From an uncultured Bacteroidales bacterium (GTDB lineage: Bacteria > Bacteroidota > Bacteroidia > Bacteroidales > UBA932): a DNA stretch of 64,000 bases. Below the pieces are notes generated by a model, which was not told the DNA's origin, searched no databases, and saw nothing but the letters and a program-made list of their open reading frames with translations. Numbering within the stretch: the stretch's first letter is position 1; every line of letters starts with the position of its first letter. Location: assembly GCA_944323825.1 (NCBI GenBank), contig CALUTY010000004.1, forward strand, positions 62,001-126,000. Direction: 5' to 3'. This document shows positions 16,826-26,239 of this stretch, piece after piece. Both the position numbers and the translations under genes were made by a program.

Positions 16826-16833
16826 TACATTTG
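16826..16833 (+). promoter_or_regulatory. Bacteroidota-type -7 box for the HD-domain gene
   Basis: TACATTTG matches the TAnnTTTG consensus exactly, with a TTG 20 bp upstream (16803-16805) in the -33 position. The predicted start near 16840 leaves a leader of about 70 nt before the ATG at 16913. Confidence 0.6.
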
Positions 16834-16878
16834 CTGTTGCGGCTTGTGGAGTCCGTACGGACGATGCGGCTGAATATC

Positions 16879-16914
16879 TTAAATCAGACGGCATAGGTTT
16901 AAATCAGACGACAT
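16879..16914. repeat. 20-bp tandem repeat running into the start codon
   Basis: TTAAATCAGACGGCAT (16879-16894) and TTAAATCAGACGACAT (16899-16914) differ at one base and are offset by 20 bp. The second copy contributes the A and T of the ATG of the HD-domain gene. It looks like a recent tandem duplication of the translation-initiation region. Confidence 0.6.
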
Positions 16915-17620
16915 GAACAGGAAAGATTCATTTTCATCACTCTTGCAGGAGTTTTCATCCTCCTTCCCGGAGATCAGGCAGGGAATTGCAGAATATGTGT
17001 TTAATGAGGTGGTTCCGAAATATGCAGTCTTCGACCCTGCGCACAGGGAAGACCATGCACTTGCGGTGATTGACAATTCAATGGACCTGTACAGGAGGGC
17101 TCCTGAGGAGATCAAAAGGGAGGTGGATCCGGAAATCCTGTTCGTGGCAGCCGCATGTCACGACCTCGGCAGGATCAACGGCAAGGCGAGGCATCACCTT
17201 GATTCCGGCATCATCATCAGGCAGGACCCCTGGCTGCACGAATGGTTTGAAGAAGGGCAGGTGGAGCTTATTGCACAGGCTGCGGAAGACCATCGTGCCT
17301 CGAATGAGTCGGAGCCGAGGTCGATTTATGGAAAGATGGTGGCGGAGGCTGACAGGCTGATAGATCCGGAAACCATCATCCGCAGGACCCTTCAGTACGG
17401 ATTCTCCGTATATCCTGAACTTTCTCCGGACAGGCAGATAGACAGGGCGGTTGACCATCTTTATGAAAAATACGGGGATGACGGATATCTGAAACTCTGG
17501 ATTCCATGGAGCATGAATGCCATCCGCCTTCTTGAACTCCGCTCCCTCCTTGCCGATCCGTCCGCCACCCGTTCCGAAGTTCTCCGGATATGGAATTTCC
17601 TCAATGACCGGGACCGGTGA
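16913..17620 (+). CDS. HD-domain metal-dependent phosphohydrolase-like protein
   Basis: 235-residue cytoplasmic protein with an HD-superfamily signature: an early His pair in AHREDHALAV (about 44-53), the diagnostic H-D in AACHDLGRING (about 79-89), a following His in KARHHLDSG, and a late Asp in VAEADRLID. This gives the usual H...HD...D metal ligands. It is short, with no extra regulatory domain, so it may be a nucleotidase-like or nucleotide-second-messenger hydrolase; the substrate is not deducible. It stands alone, convergent with infB, and has its own TAnnTTTG promoter. Confidence 0.85.
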   Translation: MNRKDSFSSLLQEFSSSFPEIRQGIAEYVFNEVVPKYAVFDPAHREDHALAVIDNSMDLYRRAPEEIKREVDPEILFVAAACHDLGRINGKARHHLDSGIIIRQDPWLHEWFEEGQVELIAQAAEDHRASNESEPRSIYGKMVAEADRLIDPETIIRRTLQYGFSVYPELSPDRQIDRAVDHLYEKYGDDGYLKLWIPWSMNAIRLLELRSLLADPSATRSEVLRIWNFLNDRDR

Positions 17621-17622
17621 CA

Positions 17623-17668
17623 CAAAAAAAAGAAAAAAGGGATGACTCCTGAATGGAAGTCACCCCTT
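17623..17668 (-). terminator. Terminator of the rimP-nusA-infB operon
   Basis: Read leftward from the infB stop, a stem formed by GGGGTGACT and AGTCATCCC (17639-17666) is followed by TTTTTTC and eight more T's. This is a strong intrinsic terminator for the minus strand. In the plus direction the stem is followed only by TTTGTTG, so it would be a weak terminator for the HD-domain gene. Confidence 0.85.
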
Positions 17669-17688
17669 TGTTGCAATACCCCGTATTT

Positions 17689-20619
17689 CTACAGTGTCCT
17701 TTTGATTTCCACGATGTTGTAGGCTTCGATGATGTCGCCTGTCTTGACATCGTTGTATCCTGTGATGTTCAGACCGCAGTCCATGCCCATCGTGACTTCC
17801 TTGACATCATCCTTGAAGCGTTTGAGCGAACCGAGCTCTCCGGTGTAGACCACAATGCCGTCGCGGATGACGCGTACCTTTGAAGTTCTGGTCAGCTTGC
17901 CTTCCTTGACGATACATCCGGCGATTGTCCCGACCTTGGAAATCTTGAAGGTTTCCTTGACCTCTGCAGTGGCAGTGACCTCCTCTTTCTCTTCAGGCGC
18001 AAGCATTCCTTCGATACCGCTCTTGACTTCGTTGATGGCATCGTAGATGACTGAGTATAGCCTGATTTCTATGGACTCCTTCTCGGCCAGCTTGCGTGCA
18101 TTTGCCGAAGGACGCACCTGGAAGCCGATGATGATGGCGTCCGAGGCGGCTGCAAGCAGCACATCCGATTCGGAAATTGCTCCGACTGCCTTGTGTATCA
18201 CATTCACACGCACCTCTTCCGTCGAGAGCTTGAGCAGGGAGTCCGAAAGGGCCTCCACAGAACCGTCCACATCTCCCTTTACGATGATGTTCAACTCCTT
18301 GAAGTTGCCTATCGCTATGCGGCGTCCTATCTCTTCGAGGGTCATGTGCTTCTGGGTCTTTATGCCCTGGATGCGTATGAGCTGTTCCCTCTTGTTGGCT
18401 ATGTCCTTTGCCTCCTTCTCGTCCGGCATGACATTGAATGTCTCGCCTGCGGTCGGTGCACCGTTCAGTCCGAGTACGGATACCGGAGTTGATGGTCCTG
18501 CCTCGTCCACTTTCTGTCCGCGTTCGTTGAACATCGCCTTTACGCGTCCCGTGTAGCATCCGCTCAGCATCACGTCTCCGACACGCATTGTGCCGTTCTG
18601 CACGAGTACGGTGGCCAGATAGCCGCGGCCCTTGTCCAGGGATGATTCTATGACGGCGCCTACGGCCCTTCTCTTCGGGTTGGCCTTCAGGTCAAGCAGT
18701 TCTGCTTCAAGCAGCACCTTGTCGAGAAGCTTGTCCACGTTGATGCCTTTCTTTGCGGAGATTTCCTGGCACTGGTACTTGCCGCCCCAGTCCTCCACAA
18801 GGATGTTCATGTTCGCGAGCTGTTCGCGTATCTTGTCCGGGTTGGCTCCCGGCTTGTCTATCTTGTTGATGGCAAATACCATCGGTACTCCGGCGGCCTG
18901 TGCATGGTTGATGGCCTCCACCGTCTGCGGCATTATTGCGTCATCGGCTGCGATGATGATGATGGCAAGGTCTGTCATCTTGGCACCGCGGGCACGCATT
19001 GCCGTGAAGGCCTCATGACCAGGGGTGTCGAGGAATGTTATCCTCTTCCCGTCAGGAAGCTCCACATTGTAGGCTCCGATATGCTGTGTGATACCTCCGG
19101 CCTCTCCGGCAATCACATTGGATTTCCTTATGTAGTCGAGCAGTGATGTCTTTCCGTGGTCGACATGTCCCATCACCGTGATTACAGGCGGCCTCGGTAC
19201 GAGATCCCCTTCTTCATCCGTTTCCTGCTCTATGGTTTCTGTCAGCTCTGCCGTGACGAATTCCACTTCATAGCCGAATTCCTCAGCCACGAGCACTATT
19301 GTCTCGGCATCAAGCCTCTGGTTGATGGATACCATGAGTCCCAGGCTCATGCAGGCTGCGATGACCTTCGTGACAGGTGTGTTGTTCATCAGGGTGGCAA
19401 GGTCATTGGCTGTGACGAACTCCGTCACCTTGAGGATATTCTTCTCCATCTCCTGCTGCTCCATCTCCTCGTGCATCTTCTGTGATGCGAGCTCCCTCTT
19501 TTCTCTCCTGTGCTTTGCTCCGAAGTTGTTCTTGGACTTGCCCTCATTCATCCTGGCATAGGTCTCCTTGATCTGCTTCTGGATTTCCTTCTGCATCTCC
19601 TCCTCTTCTGCCTCCGTCATTGCAGGCTTGAAGCGGTCACGCTTGCGGTTCTTCCCGTTGCCCTGGTCCTTGAAACTCTTGTTGTCCTTGTTCTTCCTGT
19701 TCTTGTCCTTCTTCCCTGCGCCCTGGCCGGAATCCTGCTCGGAGCCGACCTTGGTGACATCGACCTTCTGGCTTCCGCCTTTGGATATTCTCTCCCTCTT
19801 CTTGTTCTTTTTCCTGTCGAACTGCGAAAGGTCTATCTTGTCCACCACCTTAGGCCCCTGGAGCTTTTCCACTTCCAGTTTTATCTCACGCGGCTCGCGC
19901 CTTTCCTCTTTCTTTTCTTCAATGTCAGGAGCCTTTTCAGGCGCTGCCGTCACCTTTTCCTCCTTCTTCGGTTCCGAGATATTTTCCGCAGGGGTTTCAA
20001 CGGATGCCTTCTCATTTTCCATGGCGGAGGATGCCGGTGCGCTGTTCTTGTACTGCTCGGAGGAGTGCTTCTTCCTGTCAAACTGCGAAAGGTCGATCTT
20101 GTCGACTATCTTGAGCCCTGCCACAGGCTTTTCCTCTGCAGGGGCTGCCGGTTCTTCAGCTTTTTCAAGGACCGGAGTTTCTTCCGCAGCTTCCTTTTCG
20201 GCAGGTGCACTTTCTTCCGGTGCGGAAACTTCCGCATCTGTGTTGTCCTGCTGGGACACAGGAACTGCAGCCGCCGTAGTTTCGGCAGGTGCCTGGGCCT
20301 GCTGGACCGGTGCATCCGGCGCAATGCCCGTACTCTTTATTATTATTTCCTTGACGGGCTCGTCGTCTTCCTCCTCCACATTCTTCTTCTTTGAGCCCAT
20401 CTCGATTATTTCCTTGAGCTTGATTGCCACCTTCTCCGAATCCTGCTTGAGCTTCTGCTCTTCCCCGAACTTGGACTCTATGGCCGGCAGATAGGAATCC
20501 GAAATCTTTGCGTTCGGGTTCAATTCCACGTCGGCGCCCTTCTCCTTCAGGAAATCGACCAGGGTCTGAAGGCCTATGTTGAATTGTTTGGTAAGTTTGC
20601 TAAGTCTTATTTCACTCAT
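17689..20619 (-). CDS. infB: Translation initiation factor IF-2
   Basis: 976-residue GTPase that places initiator tRNA on the ribosome. The N-terminal half (about 60-400) is low-complexity, rich in E, K and A, and contains the segment [13 protein letters not shown] twice. The IF2 N-terminal domain is followed by the G domain with G1 GHVDHGKTS (about 482-490), G3 DTPGHEAF, G4 NKID, and then the beta-barrel domains and C-terminal initiator-tRNA-binding part. The extreme N-terminus ([20 protein letters not shown]) is the usual IF2 start. It ends the rimP-nusA-infB operon and is followed by a strong terminator. Confidence 0.98.
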   Translation of the reverse strand: MSEIRLSKLTKQFNIGLQTLVDFLKEKGADVELNPNAKISDSYLPAIESKFGEEQKLKQDSEKVAIKLKEIIEMGSKKKNVEEEDDEPVKEIIIKSTGIAPDAPVQQAQAPAETTAAAVPVSQQDNTDAEVSAPEESAPAEKEAAEETPVLEKAEEPAAPAEEKPVAGLKIVDKIDLSQFDRKKHSSEQYKNSAPASSAMENEKASVETPAENISEPKKEEKVTAAPEKAPDIEEKKEERREPREIKLEVEKLQGPKVVDKIDLSQFDRKKNKKRERISKGGSQKVDVTKVGSEQDSGQGAGKKDKNRKNKDNKSFKDQGNGKNRKRDRFKPAMTEAEEEEMQKEIQKQIKETYARMNEGKSKNNFGAKHRREKRELASQKMHEEMEQQEMEKNILKVTEFVTANDLATLMNNTPVTKVIAACMSLGLMVSINQRLDAETIVLVAEEFGYEVEFVTAELTETIEQETDEEGDLVPRPPVITVMGHVDHGKTSLLDYIRKSNVIAGEAGGITQHIGAYNVELPDGKRITFLDTPGHEAFTAMRARGAKMTDLAIIIIAADDAIMPQTVEAINHAQAAGVPMVFAINKIDKPGANPDKIREQLANMNILVEDWGGKYQCQEISAKKGINVDKLLDKVLLEAELLDLKANPKRRAVGAVIESSLDKGRGYLATVLVQNGTMRVGDVMLSGCYTGRVKAMFNERGQKVDEAGPSTPVSVLGLNGAPTAGETFNVMPDEKEAKDIANKREQLIRIQGIKTQKHMTLEEIGRRIAIGNFKELNIIVKGDVDGSVEALSDSLLKLSTEEVRVNVIHKAVGAISESDVLLAAASDAIIIGFQVRPSANARKLAEKESIEIRLYSVIYDAINEVKSGIEGMLAPEEKEEVTATAEVKETFKISKVGTIAGCIVKEGKLTRTSKVRVIRDGIVVYTGELGSLKRFKDDVKEVTMGMDCGLNITGYNDVKTGDIIEAYNIVEIKRTL

Positions 20620-20696
20620 ATAAAAATAAATTAACCCCTTTTCTTCTTTTGGAAACCGTCTTGAAGAATCTGTCTCTGAAATCTCCGGAAGGTTTC

Positions 20697-21944
20697 TTAT
20701 TCTTCGAATTCCGCACGCAGAATCCGGAATACCTCTGCGACTGTCTCGTCTTCGAGGTCGGCCCTTTTGGCAATGTCACTTTCAGAAAGGGCGAGTACGC
20801 TTTTGGCGGTGTCGCAGCCGATGGACTCGAGCTTGTCGATGATCCACTGGTCAATCTCGTTGCTGAATTCGCTCAGGAGCACATCTTCCTCCCCGTCTTC
20901 CTCCTGCTTAGGAAGCTCTCTCCACACTTCGATTTCCCTTCCGACGAGCATGCTTGCAAGCTTGATGTTGCAGCCGCCTTTTCCGATGCCTCTCTTTACT
21001 TCGTCAGGAAGCATATACACCTTGATCTTGTCATTTTCCCCGCCGAGGTCTATGGATGAGATCTTTGCAGGGTTGAGCGCTCTCTGTATCAGCAGCTGGG
21101 TATTGTTCGTCCACTGGAGCACATCTATGTTCTCGTTCCTGAGCTCGCGGACGATGCCTATGATCCTGGCGCCTTTCACACCGATGCAGGCTCCGATAGG
21201 GTCAATCCTCTCATCGTATGACTCCACTGCCACCTTGGCCCTTTCGCCCGGTATGCGCACCACCTTCTTGATGGTGATGAGCCCGTCGTAGATTTCAGGC
21301 ACCTCCTGCTCGAAGAGTTTTTCTAGGAATTCATTGGAGGTCCTTGAAAGCACTATGTAAGGCGTGGTGTTGTTCTTCATCTCCACACTCTTGATGATCG
21401 CCCTCACGGTGTCGTTCTTCTTGAAATGCTCTCCCGGAATCTGCTCCGACTTCGGAAGCCTCAGCTCGTTGCCGTCCTCGTCAAGGATGAGCACTTCCTT
21501 TGCCCATGTCTGGTACACCTCTCCGGTGAAGATTTCGCCTATCTTTGCACTGTACTTGTTGTACAGGTTGGCCTTTTCGATGTCCATGATCCTTCCCTGG
21601 AGGTTCTGCCTGAGGTTCAGGATGCCCCTTCTGCCGAAGTTCTTCATGTCCACCTTGGTGGCGTATGTCTCTCCGATTTCGTATTCGTCATCCTCCTTGT
21701 TCACCTCGGAAAGTGCGATCTGGGTGTTCGGATCTTCCACCTTGTCCACCACCTCGCGGTTCCAGTAGATTTCGCAGTCACCCTTGTCGATGTTGATGAT
21801 GATGTCGAAGTTGTCAGCCGAGCCGTAGGTCTTGGCAAGCTGTGTCCTGAAAACGTCTTCGAGGACACCCATCATTGTCGCCCTGTCAATGTTTTTCAGA
21901 TCCTTGAACTCTGAAAATGCATCTTTTAACTCTGTCTTTTCCAT
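20697..21944 (-). CDS. nusA: Transcription termination/antitermination factor NusA
   Basis: 415 residues. The N-terminal RNA-polymerase-binding domain (about 1-130, [15 protein letters not shown]) is followed by an S1 domain (about 133-205, [12 protein letters not shown]), then KH1 ([17 protein letters not shown], about 250) and KH2 ([15 protein letters not shown], about 325). The length fits Bacteroidota NusA, which lacks the second C-terminal repeat of the E. coli protein. It lies between rimP and infB in the conserved order; NusA binds RNA polymerase and nascent RNA and modulates pausing and termination. Confidence 0.97.
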   Translation of the reverse strand: MEKTELKDAFSEFKDLKNIDRATMMGVLEDVFRTQLAKTYGSADNFDIIINIDKGDCEIYWNREVVDKVEDPNTQIALSEVNKEDDEYEIGETYATKVDMKNFGRRGILNLRQNLQGRIMDIEKANLYNKYSAKIGEIFTGEVYQTWAKEVLILDEDGNELRLPKSEQIPGEHFKKNDTVRAIIKSVEMKNNTTPYIVLSRTSNEFLEKLFEQEVPEIYDGLITIKKVVRIPGERAKVAVESYDERIDPIGACIGVKGARIIGIVRELRNENIDVLQWTNNTQLLIQRALNPAKISSIDLGGENDKIKVYMLPDEVKRGIGKGGCNIKLASMLVGREIEVWRELPKQEEDGEEDVLLSEFSNEIDQWIIDKLESIGCDTAKSVLALSESDIAKRADLEDETVAEVFRILRAEFEE

Positions 21945-21986
21945 GTATCTTTTTATTTTTTGTATTCAAACTTCTTCCGGAGCGGA

Positions 21987-22451
21987 TCAGAACTCTATGT
22001 AAGGACGCACAGAGTTTACCATGTCCATGCCTATCCTTTCGTCGTGTTCCACAAGCTCCTTCTTTTTCTTCCCCTCCACGGCTTCCCGTGCCGTATAATG
22101 CACATCTATGCCTTCTTCATCCGCCCCTGTGAGTGTGGCGATGAACTTCTTTCCTCCCTTCAGGGACACCTCAACTTTGGATCCGATTGCCTTTATGTAC
22201 TGCCCTGTGACTTTGAACGGGCGGTCAAGACCTGCTGATGTCACCGTAAGTGAATAGTCCTCCTTCTCCCTGTCGAATCTCTCTTCGAACAACCTGCTGA
22301 TTTCCACGCAGTCATCGAGGGTGACAATGCCTTTCTCCGACTCCACCGTAAGCTCGATGTCATTGTCGGCGCTGACATTTATTTCAACAATGAAGAATCC
22401 GCGTGCAACGATTTCATCTTTTATTGCATCTGATATTTCTGTAGCGTTCAT
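21987..22451 (-). CDS. rimP: Ribosome maturation factor RimP
   Basis: 154 residues with the two-domain RimP fold: an N-terminal part (IKDEIVARGFFIVEINVSAD) and the conserved region CVEISRLFEERFD followed by SLTVTSAGLDRPFKVTGQY. It assists 30S subunit maturation. It heads the rimP-nusA-infB operon, divergent from lpxD. Transcription appears to start from a TACATTTG box at 22523-22530, and the leader begins with a GC-rich hairpin at 22486-22504. Confidence 0.96.
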   Translation of the reverse strand: MNATEISDAIKDEIVARGFFIVEINVSADNDIELTVESEKGIVTLDDCVEISRLFEERFDREKEDYSLTVTSAGLDRPFKVTGQYIKAIGSKVEVSLKGGKKFIATLTGADEEGIDVHYTAREAVEGKKKKELVEHDERIGMDMVNSVRPYIEF

Positions 22452-22485
22452 TCGCAGTGTGTACTTGACTTATAAACACAAAATA

Positions 22486-22504
22486 AGGGGACTGCCCGTC
22501 CCCT
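22486..22504 (-). promoter_or_regulatory. Leader hairpin of rimP-nusA-infB, possible attenuator
   Basis: Read leftward, AGGGGAC-GGGCA-GTCCCCT forms a 7-bp stem followed by TATTTTGTGTTTATAAG. It begins about 12 nt after the predicted start site and about 35 nt before the rimP ATG. The tail is U-rich but not a clean U-run. It may be a transcription attenuator or a 5' stabilising stem; NusA operons in other bacteria are feedback-controlled in their leader. Confidence 0.4.
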
Positions 22505-22522
22505 GAAATCATACTCACGGCG

Positions 22523-22530
22523 CAAATGTA
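22523..22530 (-). promoter_or_regulatory. Bacteroidota-type promoter of the rimP operon
   Basis: The minus strand reads TACATTTG, an exact TAnnTTTG match, followed by GC. An AT-rich stretch containing TTTTTTGTTATTG lies at the -33 distance. The predicted start is near 22516. Confidence 0.65.
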
Positions 22531-22653
22531 CGAAGTATTTTTTCAATAACAAAAAATTTGACATTATATTTCATAAATAGACATAAAAGTATTTACTTTG
22601 TGGGATTTTTGAAAGTGATGAAAGATTGGAATTAAATTTAATCTCTAAAACTT

Positions 22654-23646
22654 ATGGAGTTTAAAGCGAAAGAGATTGCGGATCTGCTTGGAGGCACCGT
22701 GGAGGGGGATCCGGAGGCAAGGATTTCCGCATTTGCAAGGATTGAGAACGGAAAGCCGGGGACAATCTGCTTTTTTGCCAATCCGAAATACGAGCACTAT
22801 GTGTATGAATGCAAGGCTGACATCATAATTGTCAACAGTTCGTTCGTTCCGCAGAAACCGGTCTCTGCCACGATGATAAGGGTGGAGAATGCATACGCTT
22901 CCATTGCACAGCTCCTTGACTATGTGACAGCAAAGAAACGTTCCTTCAAGAGATATCGCGGGTTCCGCTCGCGCCGCTTTTTTTCCACGAAGCTCGGAAA
23001 GAAGGTCTATCTCGGGGATTTTTCCCATGTCGGAAGAAGGACGGTTGTCGGGGACTACACAAAGATATATGAGAATGTATATATAGGGGATGATGTGAAG
23101 ATCGGTTCGAAATGCATCATCTATCCCGGTGTGAGGATATATCCCGGGATGGAGATCGGCAATAATGTCATTATCCATTCCAATTCGGTGATCGGGGCGG
23201 ACGGCTTCGGCTTTGCCCCTCTTGAGGACGGGACATACAAGAAGATCGAGCATACGGGAAATGTGGTCATCGGTGACGATGTGGAGATAGGTGCCTGCAC
23301 CACGATAGACAGGTCCCAGATGGGGGCTACCGTGATAGGAAAGGGAGTGAAGATCGACAACCTGTGCCAGATAGCCCATAATGTCGAGATAGGGGACAAT
23401 ACCGTGATTGCAGCGCAGAGCGGCATTGCAGGCTCGACCAAGATCGGGAAGCATTGCGTGCTCGGCGGCCAGGTGGGCGTTGCCGGTCATATAACCATCG
23501 CCGACAACACTTCCTTCGGTGCCCAGTCCGGAGTGCTCGGGAGTGTGAAGAAGGGCGGACAGGCATTCCTCGGAACTCCGGCCATACCGTACCGGGACTA
23601 CCTGAAGAGCTATGCCATTTTCAAGAGGGCGGCATCCGAAAAATAG
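22654..23646 (+). CDS. lpxD: UDP-3-O-acylglucosamine N-acyltransferase
   Basis: 330 residues. It adds the N-linked acyl chain in lipid A synthesis using acyl-ACP, at the cytoplasmic side of the inner membrane. The N-terminal uridine-binding domain (about 1-98, [19 protein letters not shown]) is followed by a left-handed beta-helix of hexapeptide repeats (about 105-300) containing GADGFGFAP and the catalytic-loop region [10 protein letters not shown] with its His. The length is normal. It is the first gene of lpxD-lpxC-lpxA, divergent from rimP; only an imperfect TAnnTTTG box (TTACTTTG) is seen upstream. Confidence 0.97.
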   Translation: MEFKAKEIADLLGGTVEGDPEARISAFARIENGKPGTICFFANPKYEHYVYECKADIIIVNSSFVPQKPVSATMIRVENAYASIAQLLDYVTAKKRSFKRYRGFRSRRFFSTKLGKKVYLGDFSHVGRRTVVGDYTKIYENVYIGDDVKIGSKCIIYPGVRIYPGMEIGNNVIIHSNSVIGADGFGFAPLEDGTYKKIEHTGNVVIGDDVEIGACTTIDRSQMGATVIGKGVKIDNLCQIAHNVEIGDNTVIAAQSGIAGSTKIGKHCVLGGQVGVAGHITIADNTSFGAQSGVLGSVKKGGQAFLGTPAIPYRDYLKSYAIFKRAASEK

Positions 23647-23668
23647 TAGGATAAAATGAAAAATTGAT

Positions 23669-23676
23669 TATCTTTG
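23669..23676 (+). promoter_or_regulatory. Bacteroidota-type -7 box upstream of lpxC
   Basis: TATCTTTG matches TAnnTTTG exactly and is followed by CGG. It lies 22 bp before the ATG at 23698, so lpxC can be transcribed separately from lpxD. It also rules out an in-frame codon at 23674, which falls within this box, as the translation start. Confidence 0.6.
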
Positions 23677-23697
23677 CGGTTCGAATTGATTTTGAGA

Positions 23698-24621
23698 ATG
23701 ATACAATTACAGCAACAGACAGTCAGGAAGGGCTTCAGCTTTGAGGGGAAGGGCCTGCATACGGGGAAGGTAGCCAGAATTGCAGTCAAGCCTGCTCCTG
23801 TCGGACACGGAATAAGATTCAAAAGGACAGATCTGGGAGATGACGCCATAGTGGATGCACTTGCTGAAAATGTTTCAAGCACAGCAAGAAGCACTACCAT
23901 CACAAACGGAGAAGTCTCCGTCATTACGATAGAACATCTGATGTCGGGCCTTACCGGCATGGGTATCGACAACGCCCTGATAGAGATTGACAATGTGGAG
24001 GTCCCTATTCTGGACGGCAGTGCGAAGCCGTATATAGATGCCATCTGGAAAGGCGGGATCGTGCCTCAGGATGCTCCCCGCAAATACATCGAGATAGACC
24101 GCCCGGTGGAGGTGCGTGACGAAAAGAGCGGTTCATCAGTGCTCATAGAGCCTGCAGACGTGCCTTCGTTCGATGTGCAGATAGATTTCAATTCGAAGGT
24201 GCTCGGAGTGCAGAATGCACATTGGGACCCGTCAGTAGTCTATGCCGAGGAGATAGGCATCTGCCGGACTTTCGTCTTTTTTCATGAAATAGAGTTCCTT
24301 TTCAAGAATAATCTCATAAAGGGCGGTGATGTGGACAATGCCATCGTCATTGTGGAGCATCCTGTGTCTGAGGAGCAGCTGGACCACATGTCCAAGCTGT
24401 TCAATGTGCCCGTTCTCGAAAGATGCGAAAACGGCTACCTCAACAATCTCCAGCTCAGGTTCCCGAATGAATGTGCAAGGCACAAGCTGCTGGATCTGAT
24501 GGGGGACTTGAGGCTTGTCGGAGGTTTCCTTAAGGCCAGGGTCACGGCCGTGAAGTCAGGACATTCAATCAACACAAGAGCTGCCCGCGCGGTGCGGGAT
24601 CTGCTGCTGAACAGAAATTAA
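23698..24621 (+). CDS. lpxC: UDP-3-O-acyl-N-acetylglucosamine deacetylase (monofunctional)
   Basis: 307 residues from ATG 23698 (MIQLQQQTVRKGFSFEGKGL). It is the zinc-dependent committed step of lipid A synthesis. Zinc ligands are visible as His80 in TIEHLMSGL and the His/Asp pair in HKLLDLMGD; the catalytic His is in SGHSINT. The two-domain LpxC fold is complete and the protein ends shortly after (AVRDLLLNRN). In most Bacteroidota LpxC is fused at this point to a FabZ dehydratase of about 150 residues, giving some 460 residues. Here that half is absent and lpxA starts 10 bp downstream. Confidence 0.96.
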   Translation: MIQLQQQTVRKGFSFEGKGLHTGKVARIAVKPAPVGHGIRFKRTDLGDDAIVDALAENVSSTARSTTITNGEVSVITIEHLMSGLTGMGIDNALIEIDNVEVPILDGSAKPYIDAIWKGGIVPQDAPRKYIEIDRPVEVRDEKSGSSVLIEPADVPSFDVQIDFNSKVLGVQNAHWDPSVVYAEEIGICRTFVFFHEIEFLFKNNLIKGGDVDNAIVIVEHPVSEEQLDHMSKLFNVPVLERCENGYLNNLQLRFPNECARHKLLDLMGDLRLVGGFLKARVTAVKSGHSINTRAARAVRDLLLNRN

Positions 24622-24631
24622 TAATAATATC

Positions 24632-25444
24632 ATGAACAAGATACATCCACTTGCAACCGTACATCCGAATGCAAAGCTCGGAGACAATGTAGAAGTAGGT
24701 CCATACGCTTTCATTGATGAATTCACTGAGATCGGAGACGGGTGCAGGATTCTTCCGCATGCCACGATTTTCAATTATGTGAAGATGGGCAGGAACTGCA
24801 GCGTGTTCCCTGGTGCCGTCATAGGTGCCATCCCTCAGGATCTCAAGTTCGACGGGGAGGTGACATATGTGGAAATCGGCGACAATGTGAACATCCGTGA
24901 GTGCGCCACCATCAACAGGGGCACCAAGGCCAGCGGAAAGGGTGTGACCAAGGTCGGCAGCAATACCCTGGTGATGTCTTATGTGCATATCGCCCATGAC
25001 TGCTGCGTCGGTGAGCACTGCATTCTTGTCAGCTATACCGGACTTGCCGGAGAGACCTGTGTCGATGACTGGGCCATCCTCGGAGGCGGTACGCTTTCAC
25101 ACCAGTTCTCCAAGATCGGAAAGCATGCAATGGTGGGCGGAGGTTCAAAGGTCAACAAGGATGTCCCTCCTTATATCCTTTGCGGAAGGGATCCGCTTTC
25201 ATACGCCGGTGTCAATATCGTGGGACTCCGCAGAAGAGGATTTTCTCCTGACCAGATCCGCAGCATCAAGGACATGTACGACATAGTCTACAATGCTGGC
25301 TTCAATTTCAGTGATGCCTGCACCAAGATAGAGGCCGGTTTCCCTCAGTCCGAGGAAAGGGACACCATTCTTGAGTTCATCAGAAATTCAAAGAGAGGCA
25401 TTGTGAGGGGACTTTCCTCAAATGCCAAGGGAGAGATTGAATAG
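24632..25444 (+). CDS. lpxA: UDP-N-acetylglucosamine O-acyltransferase
   Basis: 270 residues. It catalyses the first acyl transfer of lipid A synthesis. Hexapeptide left-handed beta-helix repeats run from residue 1 to about 190. Characteristic segments are GAIPQDLKF, NIRECATINRGT and the catalytic-His region YVHIAHDCCVG. The C-terminal helical domain (RRRGFSPDQIRSIKDMYDIVY) is the usual LpxA one. It starts 10 bp after lpxC, and its TAG shares a base with the GTG of the WbqC-family gene. Confidence 0.97.
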   Translation: MNKIHPLATVHPNAKLGDNVEVGPYAFIDEFTEIGDGCRILPHATIFNYVKMGRNCSVFPGAVIGAIPQDLKFDGEVTYVEIGDNVNIRECATINRGTKASGKGVTKVGSNTLVMSYVHIAHDCCVGEHCILVSYTGLAGETCVDDWAILGGGTLSHQFSKIGKHAMVGGGSKVNKDVPPYILCGRDPLSYAGVNIVGLRRRGFSPDQIRSIKDMYDIVYNAGFNFSDACTKIEAGFPQSEERDTILEFIRNSKRGIVRGLSSNAKGEIE

Positions 25445-26163
25445 TGCCGGCAATATTGCTTTCAACGGCATATTTCCCGCCGATAGAATATTTTGCCGCC
25501 ATGGCGGACGGATTTACCCTGTCACCAGACAGGGTAAATCCGTCTGTAGTATATATTGAAGCCTGCGAAAACTATCAGAAGCAGTCTTGGCGCAACCGTT
25601 GCCGCTTCTATGCCGAATCCGGGCCGCAATACCTTTCCTTTCCCGTGGTGCACGAAGGCGGCACTCACAAACTCCCTATAAAGGAGATAAAGGTGGATTA
25701 TTCAGTGCCCTGGGTAAGGCAGCACTGGAGAGCCATTGTATCTGCCTACAGGACTTCCGCCTATTTTGAATATTATCAGGACGAGCTTCTTGCCATACTG
25801 GAGTCCCGCCCGGAAACCCTGTTTTCACTGAATATGGCTCTTACAAGGTTTTTCCTTGAAAAGACAGGTGTGGCAGTGGATCTGAGGGAAACGGACGATT
25901 ATGTCAGGCCTGATGCGGATGTGTACGGTGAAGGCCCGTGGTGCGGCTTCCATGCGGCAGGGGACTATGGCTGCGACCTGCGTGAAGCCATCCATCCAAA
26001 GCGGGACAATGACATAATGTCCCGGCTCGGACTGGAAAAGCCGTATTTCCAGGTCTTTGCCCCGAAACACGGCTTCGTTCCCCATCTTTCGATAATGGAT
26101 CTTCTTTTCAACGAAGGTCCGGACTCCATATTGTATCTGAAAAATCTGTGTCAGTCCTCATAG
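25444..26163 (+). CDS. WbqC-family protein with an apparent in-frame insertion
   Basis: 239 residues from a GTG overlapping the lpxA stop by one base. The N-terminal ILLSTAYFPPIEYFAAMA and the following VVYIEACENYQKQSWRNRC are hallmark WbqC segments, as is HEGGTHKLPIKEIKVDYS. WbqC proteins occur in O-antigen and lipopolysaccharide loci; their biochemistry is poorly defined. Between the two hallmark segments lie about ten extra residues (GFTLSPDRVNPS) encoded by a perfect 17-bp inverted repeat, which as I recall family members lack. The reading frame stays open, so the protein may be functional. Last gene of the lpx cluster. Confidence 0.85.
   Translation: MPAILLSTAYFPPIEYFAAMADGFTLSPDRVNPSVVYIEACENYQKQSWRNRCRFYAESGPQYLSFPVVHEGGTHKLPIKEIKVDYSVPWVRQHWRAIVSAYRTSAYFEYYQDELLAILESRPETLFSLNMALTRFFLEKTGVAVDLRETDDYVRPDADVYGEGPWCGFHAAGDYGCDLREAIHPKRDNDIMSRLGLEKPYFQVFAPKHGFVPHLSIMDLLFNEGPDSILYLKNLCQSS
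25507..25544. repeat. Perfect 17-bp inverted repeat inside the WbqC-family gene
   Basis: GACGGATTTACCCTGTC (25507-25523) and GACAGGGTAAATCCGTC (25528-25544) are exact reverse complements around the loop ACCA. The 38-bp hairpin is read in frame. It is far longer than expected by chance and sits between two conserved blocks of the protein. Confidence 0.9.
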
Positions 26164-26166
26164 GTG

Positions 26167-26214
26167 TCATCCCGGGCGCAGCCTAGGGATCTGCTTCTAT
26201 CCCGGTGATGTGTC
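26167..26214. repeat. Intergenic imperfect hairpin, possible dispersed repeat
   Basis: Between the converging WbqC-family and FadL-like genes, TGTCATCCCGGG pairs with CCCGGTGATG (one bulged base), enclosing GGGAT...ATCCC. The sequence GTCATCCCGGGCGCAGCC resembles small dispersed intergenic repeats known in many genomes. No T-run follows, so it is not a typical terminator. Confidence 0.4.
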
Positions 26215-26239
26215 AGAACCCGGCCGTGTCAGTATTGGA

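Noticed and set aside
19510..20494. Long open frames on the plus strand (about 294 and 308 codons) opposite infB
   Set aside because: They mirror the low-complexity Glu/Lys/Ala-rich N-terminal half of IF-2. The products are Leu/Phe/Ser-rich without family features.
22645..23490. 281-codon open frame on the minus strand opposite lpxD
   Set aside because: lpxD is unambiguous here. The reverse frame reflects the hexapeptide-repeat codon bias and resembles no protein.
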